Shown: one piece after another, positions 1 to 10,798 of the stretch | How the letters are laid out: every line of letters begins with the position of its first letter | Position numbering within the stretch: the first letter of the stretch is position 1 | Source of the DNA: Neobacillus sp. PS3-12 | GTDB taxonomy: Bacteria > Bacillota > Bacilli > Bacillales > Cytobacillaceae | Reading direction: 5' to 3' | Assembly: GCF_030915385.1 (NCBI RefSeq) | Contig: NZ_CP133268.1 | Location: forward strand, 1,240,001 to 1,304,000 | DNA length: 64,000 nucleotides | The notes under the pieces: generated by a model | Told to the model about the DNA's origin: nothing | Databases searched by the model: none | Seen by the model: the letters and a program-made list of their open reading frames with translations, nothing else | Program-made: the position numbers and the translations under genes

Positions 1-365
1 ACAACAATAATTGCGTTTGGAGAGTATTTTGCAACATCCTTTGCAACAGCTCTCATAATCTTTTGATTGGTTTGAACTAAATCATCACGGCTCATACCTG
101 GTTTACGGGCAATACCGGCAGTGATAACGACAATATCAGAATCTTTGGTGTCTTCATAGCTAGATGTACCGAGAATGTTGGCATCAAACCCTTGAACAGG
201 GCTTGCTTCAAGCATATCCAACGCTTTCCCCTTTGTTGGATTTTCCATTTGTGGAATATCAACTAAAACAACATCACTTAATTCTTTTTGAGCAAGTAAA
301 AACGCAGTTGTTGCTCCAGTAAAACCTGCACCAATAACAGAAACCTTTTTACGATTTAATCCCAT
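1..365 (-). CDS. mdh: malate dehydrogenase, 3' part outside window
   Basis: Oxidises malate to oxaloacetate with NAD in the TCA cycle (cytoplasm). Only the first 121 or so codons are in the window, against roughly 312 in the family. The N-terminus reads [20 protein letters not shown], a Rossmann nucleotide-binding motif (GAGFTG), followed by the acidic strand end VVLVDIPQ and later NAIIVV. Two in-frame ATGs exist, at 371 and 365. The GGGGAG ribosome site sits one base before the first and about seven before the second, so 365 is preferred. It is the last gene of a citZ-icd-mdh arrangement, 79 bases downstream of icd, and no terminator is visible in between, so cotranscription is likely. Confidence 0.95.
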   Translation of the reverse strand, partial: MGLNRKKVSVIGAGFTGATTAFLLAQKELSDVVLVDIPQMENPTKGKALDMLEASPVQGFDANILGTSSYEDTKDSDIVVITAGIARKPGMSRDDLVQTNQKIMRAVAKDVAKYSPNAIIV

Positions 366-444
366 TGTCATTCTCCCCTTTGTTCGCAATTATCTATAAA
401 GTTTTAATCGAACTTTTGGAACGTTTCAAAAAAGATTGCTCGCC

Positions 445-1713
445 TTAATCCATATTTTTAATTAAAATATCACCAAACTCAGAACATTTAACTTCAGTAG
501 CACCATCCATTAAACGTGCAAAATCATAAGTTACAACTTTATTTTCAATTGATTTTTCCATTGATTTAACAATTAATTTTGCCGCTTCTGTCCAACCTAA
601 ATGTTCTAACATTAATACGCCAGACAAAATTTCAGATGAAGGATTTACTTTATCTAGTCCAGCATATTTTGGAGCAGTACCGTGTGTAGCTTCAAAAATA
701 GCGTGGCCAGTTTCATAGTTGATATTCGCACCCGGTGCAATACCGATACCGCCAACTTGTGCTGCAAGTGCATCAGAGATGAAGTCTCCATTCAGATTCA
801 TTGTAGCTACTACATCAAATTCGCGTGGTCTTGTTAAGATCTGTTGTAGGAAGATATCTGCAATCGCATCTTTAACAATAATTTTTCCAGCTTTTTCAGC
901 ATCTGCTTGAGCCTGATTAGCAGCCTCTACACCTTGCTCATCTTTAATGCGGTCATATTGTACCCAAGTAAAGACTTTATCTCCAAATTCTTTCTCAGCT
1001 AATTCATATCCCCAGTTCTTGAACGCACCTTCAGTAAACTTCATAATGTTTCCTTTATGGACAATTGTTACTGATTTACGGCCTTCTTTAATTGCATAGT
1101 TAATAGCTGCACGAACTAAACGAGATGTTCCTTCTTGAGAAACAGGTTTAATTCCGATTCCTGATGTTTCTGGGAATCTAATTTTTGTTACACCCATCTC
1201 ATTTTGAAGAAAATCAATTACCTTTTTAACTTGTTCTGTTCCCATTTGATATTCAATACCTGCATAGATATCTTCAGTGTTTTCACGGAAAATAACCATA
1301 TCAGTATCTTGTGGACGTTTAACAGGTGATGGCACACCTTCGAACCATCTTACAGGACGTAAGCACACAAAAAGATCCAATTCTTGACGTAAAGCAACGT
1401 TTAATGAACGAATACCGCCGCCAACTGGAGTAGTTAGAGGTCCTTTAATTGCAATCAAATATTCATTGATTACATCAAGTGTTTCTTGCGGAAGCCATTC
1501 ACCAGTTTGGTTAAAAGCTTTTTCTCCTGCTAATACTTCTTTCCAGACAATTTTACGTTCGCCTTTGTATGCTTTTTCTACTGCTGCATCTAATACTCTG
1601 ATTGCAGCTGCCCAGATATCAGGGCCTGTTCCGTCACCCTCAATAAAAGGAACAATTGGATTGTTTGGAACGTTAAGTACTCCGTTTTGAACTGTAATTT
1701 TTTCACCTTGCAT
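445..1713 (-). CDS. icd: isocitrate dehydrogenase (NADP)
   Basis: Converts isocitrate to 2-oxoglutarate and CO2 with NADP in the TCA cycle. The 422-residue length equals that of the Bacillus enzyme. Visible signatures are the substrate loop [13 protein letters not shown] (whose Ser is the regulatory phosphorylation position in enteric homologues), [13 protein letters not shown], and the C-terminal dehydrogenase signature around [17 protein letters not shown]. The start is set by AGGAGGAAGACGAA before ATG. It lies between citZ and mdh on the same strand. A stable hairpin separates it from citZ, so the mRNA may be processed or attenuated there. Confidence 0.97.
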   Translation of the reverse strand: MQGEKITVQNGVLNVPNNPIVPFIEGDGTGPDIWAAAIRVLDAAVEKAYKGERKIVWKEVLAGEKAFNQTGEWLPQETLDVINEYLIAIKGPLTTPVGGGIRSLNVALRQELDLFVCLRPVRWFEGVPSPVKRPQDTDMVIFRENTEDIYAGIEYQMGTEQVKKVIDFLQNEMGVTKIRFPETSGIGIKPVSQEGTSRLVRAAINYAIKEGRKSVTIVHKGNIMKFTEGAFKNWGYELAEKEFGDKVFTWVQYDRIKDEQGVEAANQAQADAEKAGKIIVKDAIADIFLQQILTRPREFDVVATMNLNGDFISDALAAQVGGIGIAPGANINYETGHAIFEATHGTAPKYAGLDKVNPSSEILSGVLMLEHLGWTEAAKLIVKSMEKSIENKVVTYDFARLMDGATEVKCSEFGDILIKNMD

Positions 1714-1813
1714 TTCGTCTTCCTCCTAATATGTAATTGATATCCAGGCTGCCTAGTGAACCCCTTTGAATATGAAACCATCACTAGATGACCCTTTTGC
1801 TTTAGACTGAATC

Positions 1814-1843
1814 AAAGGTTAGAAGGCGAGGCCTCTAACCTTT
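1814..1843 (-). other. hairpin between citZ and icd
   Basis: A perfect 10-bp inverted repeat (AAAGGTTAGA at 1814-1823 and its complement at 1834-1843) with a 10-base loop lies in the 157-base citZ-icd gap. On the transcribed strand it is followed by only a short T run (TTTG), so it is a weak or partial terminator, or an mRNA processing or stabilising hairpin, more likely than a full stop. Confidence 0.6.
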
Positions 1844-1870
1844 ATAGAATAAAGCGGTTTAACTTATTAA

Positions 1871-2989
1871 TTAGCCCCTTTGCGATACTGGTACATAAGT
1901 CTGCATGCCAGGACCAGTATACTCGGCGCGTGGGCGAATCAAACGATTATTTTCGTACTGTTCAAGAATATGTGCAAGCCATCCTGAAACTCGGCTTACT
2001 GCAAAAATTGGTGTGAATAAATCATGGTCAATCCCTAAGCTATGGTAAACAGATGCAGAATAGAAATCTACGTTTGGCGGCAATTTCTTTTCACCAGTTA
2101 CCATTTCTTCAATTTTTACAGACATTTTGTAAATTTCTGGCTCGCCAGTTAACTCTGTTAACCTTTGGGACATTACTTTTAAGTGTTTTGCACGTGGATC
2201 TCCCAAGCGATATACTCTATGTCCAAATCCCATAATTTTTTCTTTATGATCTAATTTCTCTCTGATATATGGTTCAACATTATCAAATGTTCCGATTTCA
2301 GTTAGCATTTTCATTACTGCTTCATTTGCACCGCCGTGTAACGGGCCTTTTAGTGCGCCAATTGCAGCTGTAATTCCAGAATAAACATCAGATAATGTTG
2401 CAACGCAAACGCGTGCAGTGAATGTAGAAGCATTTAATTCATGGTCAGCATGAAGAACAAGGGCTTTGTTAAAAGCTTCAACTGCAATATCCGCAGGTTC
2501 TTTTCCATCTAACATGTAAAGAAAATTAGCTGCAAAGCTTAAATCCTCTCTTGGTGCAACAGGCTCAAGTCCTTTTCTAATCCTCGCAAATGCTGTTACA
2601 ATTGCAGGCATTTTTGCTTGCAGACGAATTGCTTTCTGATAGTTAGCTTCTTCATCCATTAAATCTGCTTCTTGGTCATATAAACCTAATAACGAAACTG
2701 CAGTACGAAGCGCTGCCATTGGATGCACTTCATGGATTGGGTACATTTTAAAATGATCCAAAACTTGTTGTGGAAGTGCCGCATTTTCTGCAAGCTGTTT
2801 GGTTAACTCATCCAATTGTTCTTGAGTTGGCAATTTTCGGTGCCACAGCAGATAAATTACTTCTTCAAAGCTAGCGTTTACAGCCAAATCATCAATATCG
2901 TAGCCGGCATAAGTTAGAGTGTCGTCAATTATTGAGCTAATTGAGGAAGTTGTTGCCACTACCCCTTCAAGTCCCCGTGTTACTGTCAT
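1871..2989 (-). CDS. citZ: citrate synthase II
   Basis: Condenses oxaloacetate and acetyl-CoA to citrate, the entry step of the TCA cycle. The 372 residues match Bacillus CitZ. Active-site segments are visible: HADHELNASTFTARV (catalytic His), MGFGHRVYRLGDPRAKHLK (catalytic His-Arg), and the downstream NVDFYSASVY containing the catalytic Asp. The ATG is preceded by AAAGGAG. It is first gene of citZ-icd-mdh and has a roughly 330-base leader behind a good promoter with a cre-like site, consistent with the carbon catabolite control known for Bacillus citZ. Confidence 0.97.
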   Translation of the reverse strand: MTVTRGLEGVVATTSSISSIIDDTLTYAGYDIDDLAVNASFEEVIYLLWHRKLPTQEQLDELTKQLAENAALPQQVLDHFKMYPIHEVHPMAALRTAVSLLGLYDQEADLMDEEANYQKAIRLQAKMPAIVTAFARIRKGLEPVAPREDLSFAANFLYMLDGKEPADIAVEAFNKALVLHADHELNASTFTARVCVATLSDVYSGITAAIGALKGPLHGGANEAVMKMLTEIGTFDNVEPYIREKLDHKEKIMGFGHRVYRLGDPRAKHLKVMSQRLTELTGEPEIYKMSVKIEEMVTGEKKLPPNVDFYSASVYHSLGIDHDLFTPIFAVSRVSGWLAHILEQYENNRLIRPRAEYTGPGMQTYVPVSQRG

Positions 2990-3170
2990 AATCCTACATC
3001 TCCTTTACATTCTAATTCCCCATTACCCATTCTGTTCGTCATACGTTTAATTGCTAAAAACAATAAAGAAAAAGGCATTCAAAAATGTCAAAGGTATCAT
3101 ACGAGGCATATTACGTTGTTGTTCCCAGAAATTAACCCCATTTAACTACTGTAACAACTAATAATCTAAG

Positions 3171-3186
3171 TTGAGCGCATGCTCAA
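3171..3186. other. small hairpin in citZ leader
   Basis: TTGAGC and its complement GCTCAA flank a GCAT loop, about 185 bases upstream of the citZ start codon within the inferred leader. It could be a small RNA hairpin or a protein site. Nothing else supports a function, and no gene is seen in the 412-base citZ-ytwI gap. Confidence 0.35.
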
Positions 3187-3304
3187 AAATTAGACATTTC
3201 ATTGAATACCTTAACTTCACTTAGTAAGGATAATAATATTGGCTTGTTAGCTATTTCTATGTTAGCTAATGCTATTTTAGCATATAAACTAGGTATATGT
3301 AAAA

Positions 3305-3320
3305 AATGATGCGCTTACAA
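3305..3320 (-). promoter_or_regulatory. cre-like site (CcpA) at citZ promoter
   Basis: TTGTAAGCGCATCATT on the minus strand matches the degenerate CcpA operator consensus WTGNAANCGNWNNCWW at 15 of 16 positions. It sits just downstream of the -10 box and would cover the transcription start, the usual position for repression in glucose. CcpA repression of citZ is established in B. subtilis; the assignment here is by consensus only. Confidence 0.6.
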
Positions 3321-3325
3321 GTATT

Positions 3326-3354
3326 ATTATAAACAATAATCTGATATTTGTGAA
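3326..3354 (-). promoter_or_regulatory. citZ promoter (sigma-A type)
   Basis: On the minus strand TTCACA (3354-3349) is followed after 17 bases by TATAAT (3331-3326), a near-consensus sigma-A promoter pointing at citZ. Transcription would begin near 3319, inside the adjacent cre-like site. Confidence 0.65.
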
Positions 3355-3401
3355 TCGAAAGACTATGAAAAAGAGAAAAAAATAAAAATATTTGTAAAAT
3401 A

Positions 3402-3863
3402 TTATCTAAATAGCTCAAATATTTTCATTGCTGTAAAGGCAATACCGGCCCCAATTAACGGACCAACTGCAACCCCTTTAAAAACGGATACAGCAAAAAT
3501 CGTTCCTAAAACAAGGGCGGTTGTAATTTGTGGGTCTTTTGTTAATAGCATTACACCACCTTTTGCTAATAGAGCTACTAATATTCCAGAAATGAGAGCA
3601 ATCCAGGCAAATGGTGATTTAAATGCGGCAGACAAATCCTTGAACCCTATTTCTCCAGTTGCAATCGGAGTTAAAACTGCTATGGTGATGATCGTTACAC
3701 CCCAATTAATTCCTTTTGTTTGGATAAGGGAAAAAAATTTCCCTTCTAAGCCAATAATTTTACATAGTAATAATACACCGACAGAAATCATTAAAGAACT
3801 ATTTTTAGCAATAAATCCAATAGCTAATAACAATAGCAGGAATACCAATGATTGGTTAAACAT
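3402..3863 (-). CDS. ytwI: DUF441 family membrane protein YtwI
   Basis: A small integral membrane protein of unknown function, orthologous by sequence and position to B. subtilis YtwI. It is almost entirely hydrophobic with about four or five membrane segments, starting MFNQSLVFLLLLLAIGFIAK and ending in a short charged tail KIFELFR. An upstream in-frame start at 3890 would add nine residues, but GGAGGG lies seven bases before the ATG at 3863, so that start is chosen (153 residues). It is divergent from ytvI and lies upstream of the citZ unit. Confidence 0.85.
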   Translation of the reverse strand: MFNQSLVFLLLLLAIGFIAKNSSLMISVGVLLLCKIIGLEGKFFSLIQTKGINWGVTIITIAVLTPIATGEIGFKDLSAAFKSPFAWIALISGILVALLAKGGVMLLTKDPQITTALVLGTIFAVSVFKGVAVGPLIGAGIAFTAMKIFELFR

Positions 3864-4043
3864 TATTTTACCCTCCATCACAACAGTCAAATTAGATAAA
3901 AATTAATCCTTCCTGAAACTTTTCATCGTTTTTCACGTATTTCAGATATAGATTTTTTAAATTGGAAAAATATACAGGATCATTCAGTAAATGTTAAACT
4001 TAAACTAACATTTTCACAATTCAGTAAAGGGGGATAAAACTTT

Positions 4044-5156
4044 TTGAATCGAACCTATATCAATCGGACATTAAGGTTTTTACTTGTGATCGGGATTGTC
4101 ATTCTTTCATTTTTACTTTTTTTCTATTTATCTAAAGTGACTTACCCCTTTTTAATTGGGCTAATTATTGCATTCTGCATCAACCCGATTGTGAACCTCT
4201 TTGAAAAAAAAGGGCGAATGCCTCGTTCACTTGCTGTACTGTTAGCACTTATTATTATTTTTGCATTGTTCGCTGGACTAATAACACTTTTAATTGCTGA
4301 AATTGTTTCAGGCGCAAATTATATTGCAAAAGTAGTCCCAGAACACCTAGATACACTAATTAATTATACCGAAAAAATTGTTACCGCCCAAATTGTTCCA
4401 TTTTATAATAATTTAACTAGCATGTTCAGCAAACTTGACACAGGCCAACAGGATACAATTATATTAAACATTCAAAATGTTGGAAAGAAAATTGGCTCAA
4501 CCGTTGGTACATTTATTCAAAATCTCTTTGGCAATATACCGAATATCCTCTCCTGGTTCCCAAATGCTGCAACTGTATTAATATTTTCGTTGTTAGGAAC
4601 CTTTTTTATAAGTAAGGACTGGCATAAACTAGCCGGATTAGGAGAAAGACTTTTACCAGAGCGGGCAAAAGAAAGTGGCAAAACAGTATTTATTGATTTA
4701 AAAAAAGCTTTATTCGGATTTGTTAGAGCACAGGTAACACTCATATCAATTACTACTGTTATAATCTTATTCGGATTGCTTATCCTCCGTGTTGACTATG
4801 CCATTACAATCGCACTTATTGCTGGTATTGTAGATATCCTGCCATATCTGGGCACTGGTGTGGTTTTTGTTCCATGGATTATCTATGAAATCATAGCAAA
4901 TGATATGGGAATGGCAATTGGGCTGGGTGTACTTTATGTGATTGTCCTTGTACAAAGGCAAATAATGGAACCTAAGATTCTTTCCTCCAATATCGGTCTT
5001 GATCCGTTGGCTACTTTAATTGCTCTATTTGTTGGCTTTAAAACAATCGGATTTCTGGGCCTAATTGTTGGTCCGGTAACACTTGTGGTGATCACCACCT
5101 TAAATCGGGCAAATGTTTTTCGCGATTTATGGGCCTTTATTAAAGGAAAAGATTAA
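4044..5156 (+). CDS. ytvI: AI-2E family transporter / sporulation-type permease YtvI
   Basis: Member of the AI-2E (UPF0118, YtvI) family of integral membrane proteins, 370 residues. About seven or eight hydrophobic segments are visible: two near the N-terminus (VIGIVILSFLLFFYL and SLAVLLALIIIFALF), a soluble middle part around residues 80-160, and a hydrophobic C-terminal half with the family-typical segment AGIVDILPYLGTGVVFVPW. The start is a TTG preceded by AAAGGGGG about ten bases upstream. The substrate is not known from sequence. It is monocistronic and ends in a shared bidirectional terminator with fxsA. Confidence 0.88.
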   Translation: MNRTYINRTLRFLLVIGIVILSFLLFFYLSKVTYPFLIGLIIAFCINPIVNLFEKKGRMPRSLAVLLALIIIFALFAGLITLLIAEIVSGANYIAKVVPEHLDTLINYTEKIVTAQIVPFYNNLTSMFSKLDTGQQDTIILNIQNVGKKIGSTVGTFIQNLFGNIPNILSWFPNAATVLIFSLLGTFFISKDWHKLAGLGERLLPERAKESGKTVFIDLKKALFGFVRAQVTLISITTVIILFGLLILRVDYAITIALIAGIVDILPYLGTGVVFVPWIIYEIIANDMGMAIGLGVLYVIVLVQRQIMEPKILSSNIGLDPLATLIALFVGFKTIGFLGLIVGPVTLVVITTLNRANVFRDLWAFIKGKD

Positions 5157-5173
5157 TTAAAATAAGTCTAAAT

Positions 5174-5216
5174 AAGAAAGGCGTCAACCTTAAGTTCGGT
5201 TGACGCTTTTCTTATT
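5174..5216. terminator. bidirectional terminator, ytvI / fxsA
   Basis: GCGTCAACC (5181-5189) pairs with GGTTGACGC (5198-5206), extended by an A-rich and a T-rich arm on the two sides. It lies between two convergent genes and has U-runs on both strands, overlapping the fxsA stop region. Confidence 0.85.
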
Positions 5217-5598
5217 TGATGATTTTTATTTTTCCGCGATTCATCCACTTTCGAAAAAATGTTTTCATCCCCCACTTAAATGGTTTTCTTGTGATGGGAA
5301 AAAGCATAAGAAAGCCAATAATATCGGTTATGAATCCAGGGGTAATGAGAAGGGTGCCACCAATAAGAATACAAATTCCATCTAAAACAGCCTCTCCTGG
5401 TATATGGCCATCCTTTAGCTGCATCTGTGCTTTTCGGATTGTTTCAAGACCTTCCCTTTTAGCTAAGTATGCACCAATAACACCAGTTAATATAATACAT
5501 GCTACTGTTGGTAAGACCCCTATTGTTTTTCCAGAAAACAATAATATACCAATATCTACTGCAGGTATAAGAATAAGCAATAAAATGAGATAGCGCAT
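5212..5598 (-). CDS. fxsA: FxsA family membrane protein
   Basis: FxsA (YtzA) family inner-membrane protein, 128 residues. The family is named for suppression of F-plasmid exclusion of phage T7 in E. coli; its physiological role is unclear. The N-terminal hydrophobic helix MRYLILLLILIPAVDIGIL, a second segment with GVLPTVACIILTGVIGAYLA, the cytoplasmic linker with AKREGLETIRKAQ, and a third segment LIGGTLLITPGFITDIIGFL (family signature) are visible, followed by a basic tail. It lies about 90 bases upstream of the pyk stop codon region and is read in the same direction as pyk but downstream of it. Confidence 0.9.
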   Translation of the reverse strand: MRYLILLLILIPAVDIGILLFSGKTIGVLPTVACIILTGVIGAYLAKREGLETIRKAQMQLKDGHIPGEAVLDGICILIGGTLLITPGFITDIIGFLMLFPITRKPFKWGMKTFFRKWMNRGKIKIIK

Positions 5599-5686
5599 TT
5601 TTTTCCCCTTTTTAATGGCTTTAAACCTATTATACGAAATTAAAAGAAAAAATAAAAAAGAAGGGGTGGCCCTTCTTTTTTACTAC

Positions 5687-7451
5687 TTATAGAACGCTGG
5701 CATGTCCGTCATAGACAAGCCCTCTTCTTGCATCAACGGTTACTTCTTGTCCTTCTTTAAATAGACTAAATGCGTCTTCAACGCCAACAATAACAGGAAT
5801 GCCAAGGTTTAGCCCTACAACTGCAGCGTGGCTTGTTAATCCGCCTTCTTGGGTAATGAGCGCAGCACATTTTTCAATTGCAGGTACCATTTCACGGTCA
5901 GATCCAATTGTTACTAGGATGGAGCCTGGTTTTACCTTATTAATTGCTTCTTGCGCATTTTGGGCAAGTACAACTTTTCCGAAAGCTGATTTGCGCCCGA
6001 TTCCTTGTGCTCTAGTTAAAATATCTCCAATTACGTGAATTTTCATGATATTCGTTGTTCCTGCTTCGCCAACAGGTACACCTGCAGTTATAACAACTAG
6101 ATCTCCGTGCTTAACAATTCCGCTGTTTAAACTTTCTTGAACGGCTGCATCAAGCATTTCGTCTGTTGTTGATACTTCTAAACCTAATTGTGGATAAACT
6201 CCCCAAACTAGTGCGAGGCGACGCTGTACAGATGGATTAGCGGTAACAGATACAATTGGTGCCTTTGGTCTGTATTTTGAAATCATCCGAGCTGTGTGCC
6301 CGCTTTCTGTTGGCGTTACAATGGCGTTCACTTCAAGGTTTAGTGCAGTATGGGCTACAGACTGTCCAATTGCATCTGGTACATTATGTTCAGTGTCCTT
6401 ACTGCGGTTTGAAAGGATTTCTTTATGGTCCAAGGCCTGCTCTGCTCTAGATGCAATATTATTCATTGTCTGTACGGCTTCAACGGGATATAATCCTGCA
6501 GCCGTTTCACCAGATAGCATAATGGCATCTGTACCATCAAAAATAGCATTTGCTACGTCACTTGCTTCTGCACGTGTTGGTCGTGGATTACGCTGCATTG
6601 AATCAAGCATTTGGGTTGCCGTAATGACAGGTTTTCCTAAAGCATTACATTTTTTAATGAGCATTTTTTGAACAAGCGGAACTTCCTCTGCTGGAATTTC
6701 AACCCCTAAGTCCCCACGGGCAACCATCAATCCATCGGAAACTTCAAGAATATCATCGATGTTATCGACACCTTCTTGATTTTCAATTTTTGGAATGATA
6801 TGGATATGACAAGCATTATTTTCTTCTAAAAGCTGACGGATCTCCAAAACGTCTTTTGCACGGCGAACAAAGGAAGCTGCGATAAAGTCAATTCCTTGCT
6901 CAATCCCAAAAAGGATATCTTTTGTATCTTTTTCAGTGATACCTGGTAAATTTACTGAAACACCTGGTACATTAACACCCTTTTTATTTTTTAATGTTCC
7001 GCTGTTTAAAATTTTTGTGTGAATTTCATTATTGGATTTATCGACACTTGTTACTTCCAAACCGATTAATCCATCATCTAATAAAATTTTTGAACCCTCG
7101 TGAACATCATCAATCAACCCAGGATATGTAATTGAGAATTTATCAACCGTACCCTCCACTTCTGTCATTGATACGATTACATTTTCTCCAGATTTAAGCT
7201 CTATGCTTCCGCCTTGCATATTATGTGTACGAATTTCCAGGACCTTTAGTATCCAGTAAAATCGCTACTGTTTTACCTGTTGCTTTTGCTGCTTCACGAA
7301 TGTTTACAATTCTCTGTCCATGTTCTACAAAATCACCATGAGAAAAATTTAATCGTGCAACATTCATTCCCGCATTAATTAATTGTGTTAACTTTTCAAC
7401 ACTTTCACTAGCGGGTCCAATCGTACAAACGATCTTCGTCTTACGCAACAT
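5687..7451 (-). pseudogene. pyk: pyruvate kinase, interrupted by a one-base frameshift
   Basis: Pyruvate kinase converts phosphoenolpyruvate and ADP to pyruvate and ATP. The reading frame starts [16 protein letters not shown] (AGGAGGT eight bases upstream) and runs 76 codons to LLDTKGP, then breaks. The next frame continues [15 protein letters not shown] for 510 more residues. Removing one C of the CC at 7237-7238 (plus strand) restores a 586-residue protein of the Bacillus type. This includes the extra C-terminal PEP-utilising domain (about the last 110 residues, [19 protein letters not shown]). Everything else looks intact: [21 protein letters not shown], substrate and metal-binding segments. 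Either a sequencing error or a recent mutation in a central glycolytic gene. It follows pfkA by 34 bases. Confidence 0.93.
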
Positions 7452-7485
7452 CTCTTGTTACCTCCTTGGGTACTAAAAAATTTAT

Positions 7486-8457
<972 letters not shown>

Positions 8458-8572
8458 TCAATTGGTTTTAAGATCAATCCGCCTTTAAGAATAAACATGG
8501 AGAGACCGTTAACTATATTTATTATTTGACTGAATATCTTGGAATATTTATAAAATAACACGAAGAAATAGG

Positions 8573-8602
8573 TATCACAATAGAATCATATCTATTGTGA
8601 TA
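8573..8602. promoter_or_regulatory. 12-bp perfect inverted repeat upstream of pfkA
   Basis: TATCACAATAGA at 8573-8584 and its exact complement at 8591-8602 are separated by six bases. No U-run follows on either strand, so it is not a terminator. Its edge overlaps the putative pfkA -10 box by three bases, which suits an operator that blocks the promoter. The binding protein is unknown. Confidence 0.65.
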
Positions 8603-8629
8603 ATAGGCGGAATTGTTTGTAAAGTGCAA
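8600..8629 (-). promoter_or_regulatory. putative pfkA-pyk promoter
   Basis: Minus-strand TTGCAC followed after 18 bases by TATTAT (8605-8600). The -35 match is poor (three of six), the -10 good (five of six). It is about 155 bases upstream of the pfkA start. Assigned because of the position next to the inverted repeat; a weak call. Confidence 0.4.
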
Positions 8630-8708
8630 CCGTTTTTAATGTTTATCCTATTCAGCAATTTGTATATCCTACCTAATTCAAATGTTACATACTAATTAAT
8701 TCCATTTA

Positions 8709-8736
8709 AAAACGTGCTCGCAGGTGAGCACGTTTT
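8709..8736 (-). terminator. terminator after accD-accA
   Basis: An 11-bp stem (AAAACGTGCTC with its complement, six-base loop) overlaps the accA stop codon and ends in a T run on the minus strand. It isolates accD-accA from pfkA-pyk. Confidence 0.85.
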
Positions 8737-9712
8737 AAGTGATATTAATAAATTCATTTTGAGTCGAATATGCTCCAATCGTCCTAAATCTTTGATAACG
8801 ATTTTCGATTAATTCAGCTTCTGATAATTTCAAAAGTTGCTCAAGTGAGGCTTTTAATACTTTTTCAATTTCTTCTGCTTGTTTTTCAATATTTTTATGA
8901 GCTCCACCTTTAATTTCAGGAATAACTTCATCAATAATACCTAGCTGTTTTAAATCTGGTGCGGTAATTTTCATCGATTCAGCAGCAGTTTTTGCCTTTG
9001 ATGCATCCTTCCATAAAATAGCTGCCGCACCTTCTGGAGATATTACAGAGTAAGTAGAGTTCTCAAGCATATGAATTTGGTTGCCAACACCCAAGCCAAG
9101 CGCACCACCGCTTCCGCCTTCGCCAATCACAAAACAAATGACAGGGACTGTTAATCCTGCCATCTCCACCAGATTCTTTGCGATGGCTTCGCTTTGCCCG
9201 CGCTCTTCAGCAGCTTTACCAGGATATGCACCTTTTGTGTCAATAAAACAAATAATCGGACGATGAAATTTTTCAGCCTGCCTCATTAAGCGCAGTGCTT
9301 TTCGGTATCCTTCCGGGTGCGGCATGCCAAAGTTACGACGTATATTTTCTTTTGTATCTTTTCCTCGTTGATGACCAATGATCGTAACTGGAAGCCCCTG
9401 AAATTTTGCTATTCCGCCAACGATCGCTTCATCGTCTCCAAATGTCCTATCACCATGACACTCAAAAAAGTCTTCGAATAAATACGCAATATAATCCAGG
9501 GTTGTTGGTCTGTTAGGATATCGGGCGATTTGGACCCGATCCCATGGCTTAAGATTATCGTATATGTCTTTTTCTAATTTCTCAAGTCTTGCTTCTAGTT
9601 TCTCTATTTCACTCGTTAAATCGAGATCAGATGTTTTGGTGAATTCTTTTAACTCCGCAATTTTATTTCTCAATTGAACGATCGGACGTTCAAATTCCAA
9701 TTCCCCTACCAC
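8735..9712 (-). CDS. accA: acetyl-CoA carboxylase carboxyltransferase, alpha subunit
   Basis: Alpha subunit of the carboxyltransferase that, with AccD, moves CO2 from biotin to acetyl-CoA to make malonyl-CoA, the first step of fatty acid synthesis. At 325 residues it has family length. An N-terminal coiled-coil stretch (residues 1-55, heptad-like [21 protein letters not shown]) precedes the crotonase fold with [33 protein letters not shown] and [15 protein letters not shown] (oxyanion glycine-rich loop). The start overlaps the accD stop by seven bases, indicating translational coupling and equal production of the two subunits. Confidence 0.97.
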   Translation of the reverse strand: MVGELEFERPIVQLRNKIAELKEFTKTSDLDLTSEIEKLEARLEKLEKDIYDNLKPWDRVQIARYPNRPTTLDYIAYLFEDFFECHGDRTFGDDEAIVGGIAKFQGLPVTIIGHQRGKDTKENIRRNFGMPHPEGYRKALRLMRQAEKFHRPIICFIDTKGAYPGKAAEERGQSEAIAKNLVEMAGLTVPVICFVIGEGGSGGALGLGVGNQIHMLENSTYSVISPEGAAAILWKDASKAKTAAESMKITAPDLKQLGIIDEVIPEIKGGAHKNIEKQAEEIEKVLKASLEQLLKLSEAELIENRYQRFRTIGAYSTQNEFINIT

Positions 9713-10575
9713 TTCATTTCACCTCCTGGATAATGAATGTCAAGAATACTTGAAATTTGATCTTTTAATTCCAGACGAGAAATAATGGCATCCAACTGAC
9801 CATGTTTTAATAGGAACTCTGCCGTTTGAAAGTCTTCAGGAAGCTCTTCCCTTATCGTTTGTTCGATTGTTCTTCGGCCGGCAAAAGCAATCAAGGCACC
9901 TGGTTCAGCAAAGTTATAATCGCCCATAGATGCAAAGCTGGCGGATACACCACCGGTAGTTGGATGGGTCATGATCGAAATATAAAGTCCGCCATGATCA
10001 GCAAACCTTTTTAGGGCTACACTTGTTTTTGCCATTTGCATCAGGCTTAATGCACCCTCCTGCATCCTTGCTCCGCCAGAAGCAGTAAAGATAATAAACG
10101 GGATAGAGAGTTCATCAGCTTTTTCAATTGCCCGGGTTATTTTTTCTCCGACAACAGACCCCATGCTGCCCATTCGAAAGGATGAGTCCATCACTGCAAC
10201 GACAATCTGATGATTATTGACATTTCCAATTCCCGTAACAACGGCTTCATTAAGATGGCTGTTTTGTCGATCCTTTTCAAGTTTTTCAATGTAATCAGGG
10301 AAATTTAACGGATTTTCGGAAACCATGTTTGCATCAAGTTCCTCAAAGCTTCCTTCGTCAATAAAACTATCCAGGCGTTCTCTCGCTGCCATTTTAAAAT
10401 GATAGTGGCAATTTGTACAAACCATTAAATTTTTCAACAGTTCTTTTGTATATATAATTTTTTTACACGATGGGCATTTCGTTAAAAGTCCTTCCGGGAC
10501 ATCCTGTTTTACAATACTGGAAGGAATAGTCGCATATTTTTTCTTTTTATTATTTGTAAAAAGCTCTTTTAGCAA
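9706..10575 (-). CDS. accD: acetyl-CoA carboxylase carboxyltransferase, beta subunit
   Basis: Beta subunit of the acetyl-CoA carboxylase carboxyltransferase, 289 residues. An N-terminal zinc ribbon is visible ([14 protein letters not shown], then CTNCHYHF: two CxxC pairs about residues 34-58), followed by the crotonase-type domain with [20 protein letters not shown] and [17 protein letters not shown]. First gene of accD-accA. No FapR-type box could be recognised in the 223 bases upstream, so its control is not evident here. Confidence 0.97.
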   Translation of the reverse strand: MLKELFTNNKKKKYATIPSSIVKQDVPEGLLTKCPSCKKIIYTKELLKNLMVCTNCHYHFKMAARERLDSFIDEGSFEELDANMVSENPLNFPDYIEKLEKDRQNSHLNEAVVTGIGNVNNHQIVVAVMDSSFRMGSMGSVVGEKITRAIEKADELSIPFIIFTASGGARMQEGALSLMQMAKTSVALKRFADHGGLYISIMTHPTTGGVSASFASMGDYNFAEPGALIAFAGRRTIEQTIREELPEDFQTAEFLLKHGQLDAIISRLELKDQISSILDIHYPGGEMKW

Positions 10576-10798
10576 GGTAAATCCTCCCTCAATAGGTAAA
10601 GCTCAGTCAAGCTGGCAAATTTTTATGTCTGATATTTTGAAGTCTTCTATTGTCTGCTACTTCATGTATGTATTTACTCTAAGTTGTCATATAGCGGCAG
10701 AACCACTTGGGATATGAAAAATGCCCAGTTGTGTAGGGCTAAAAATGCTTGTCTTATCCACTATAAAGTAAGAAAGCTTCAAAAACTGTCAGTCCATG

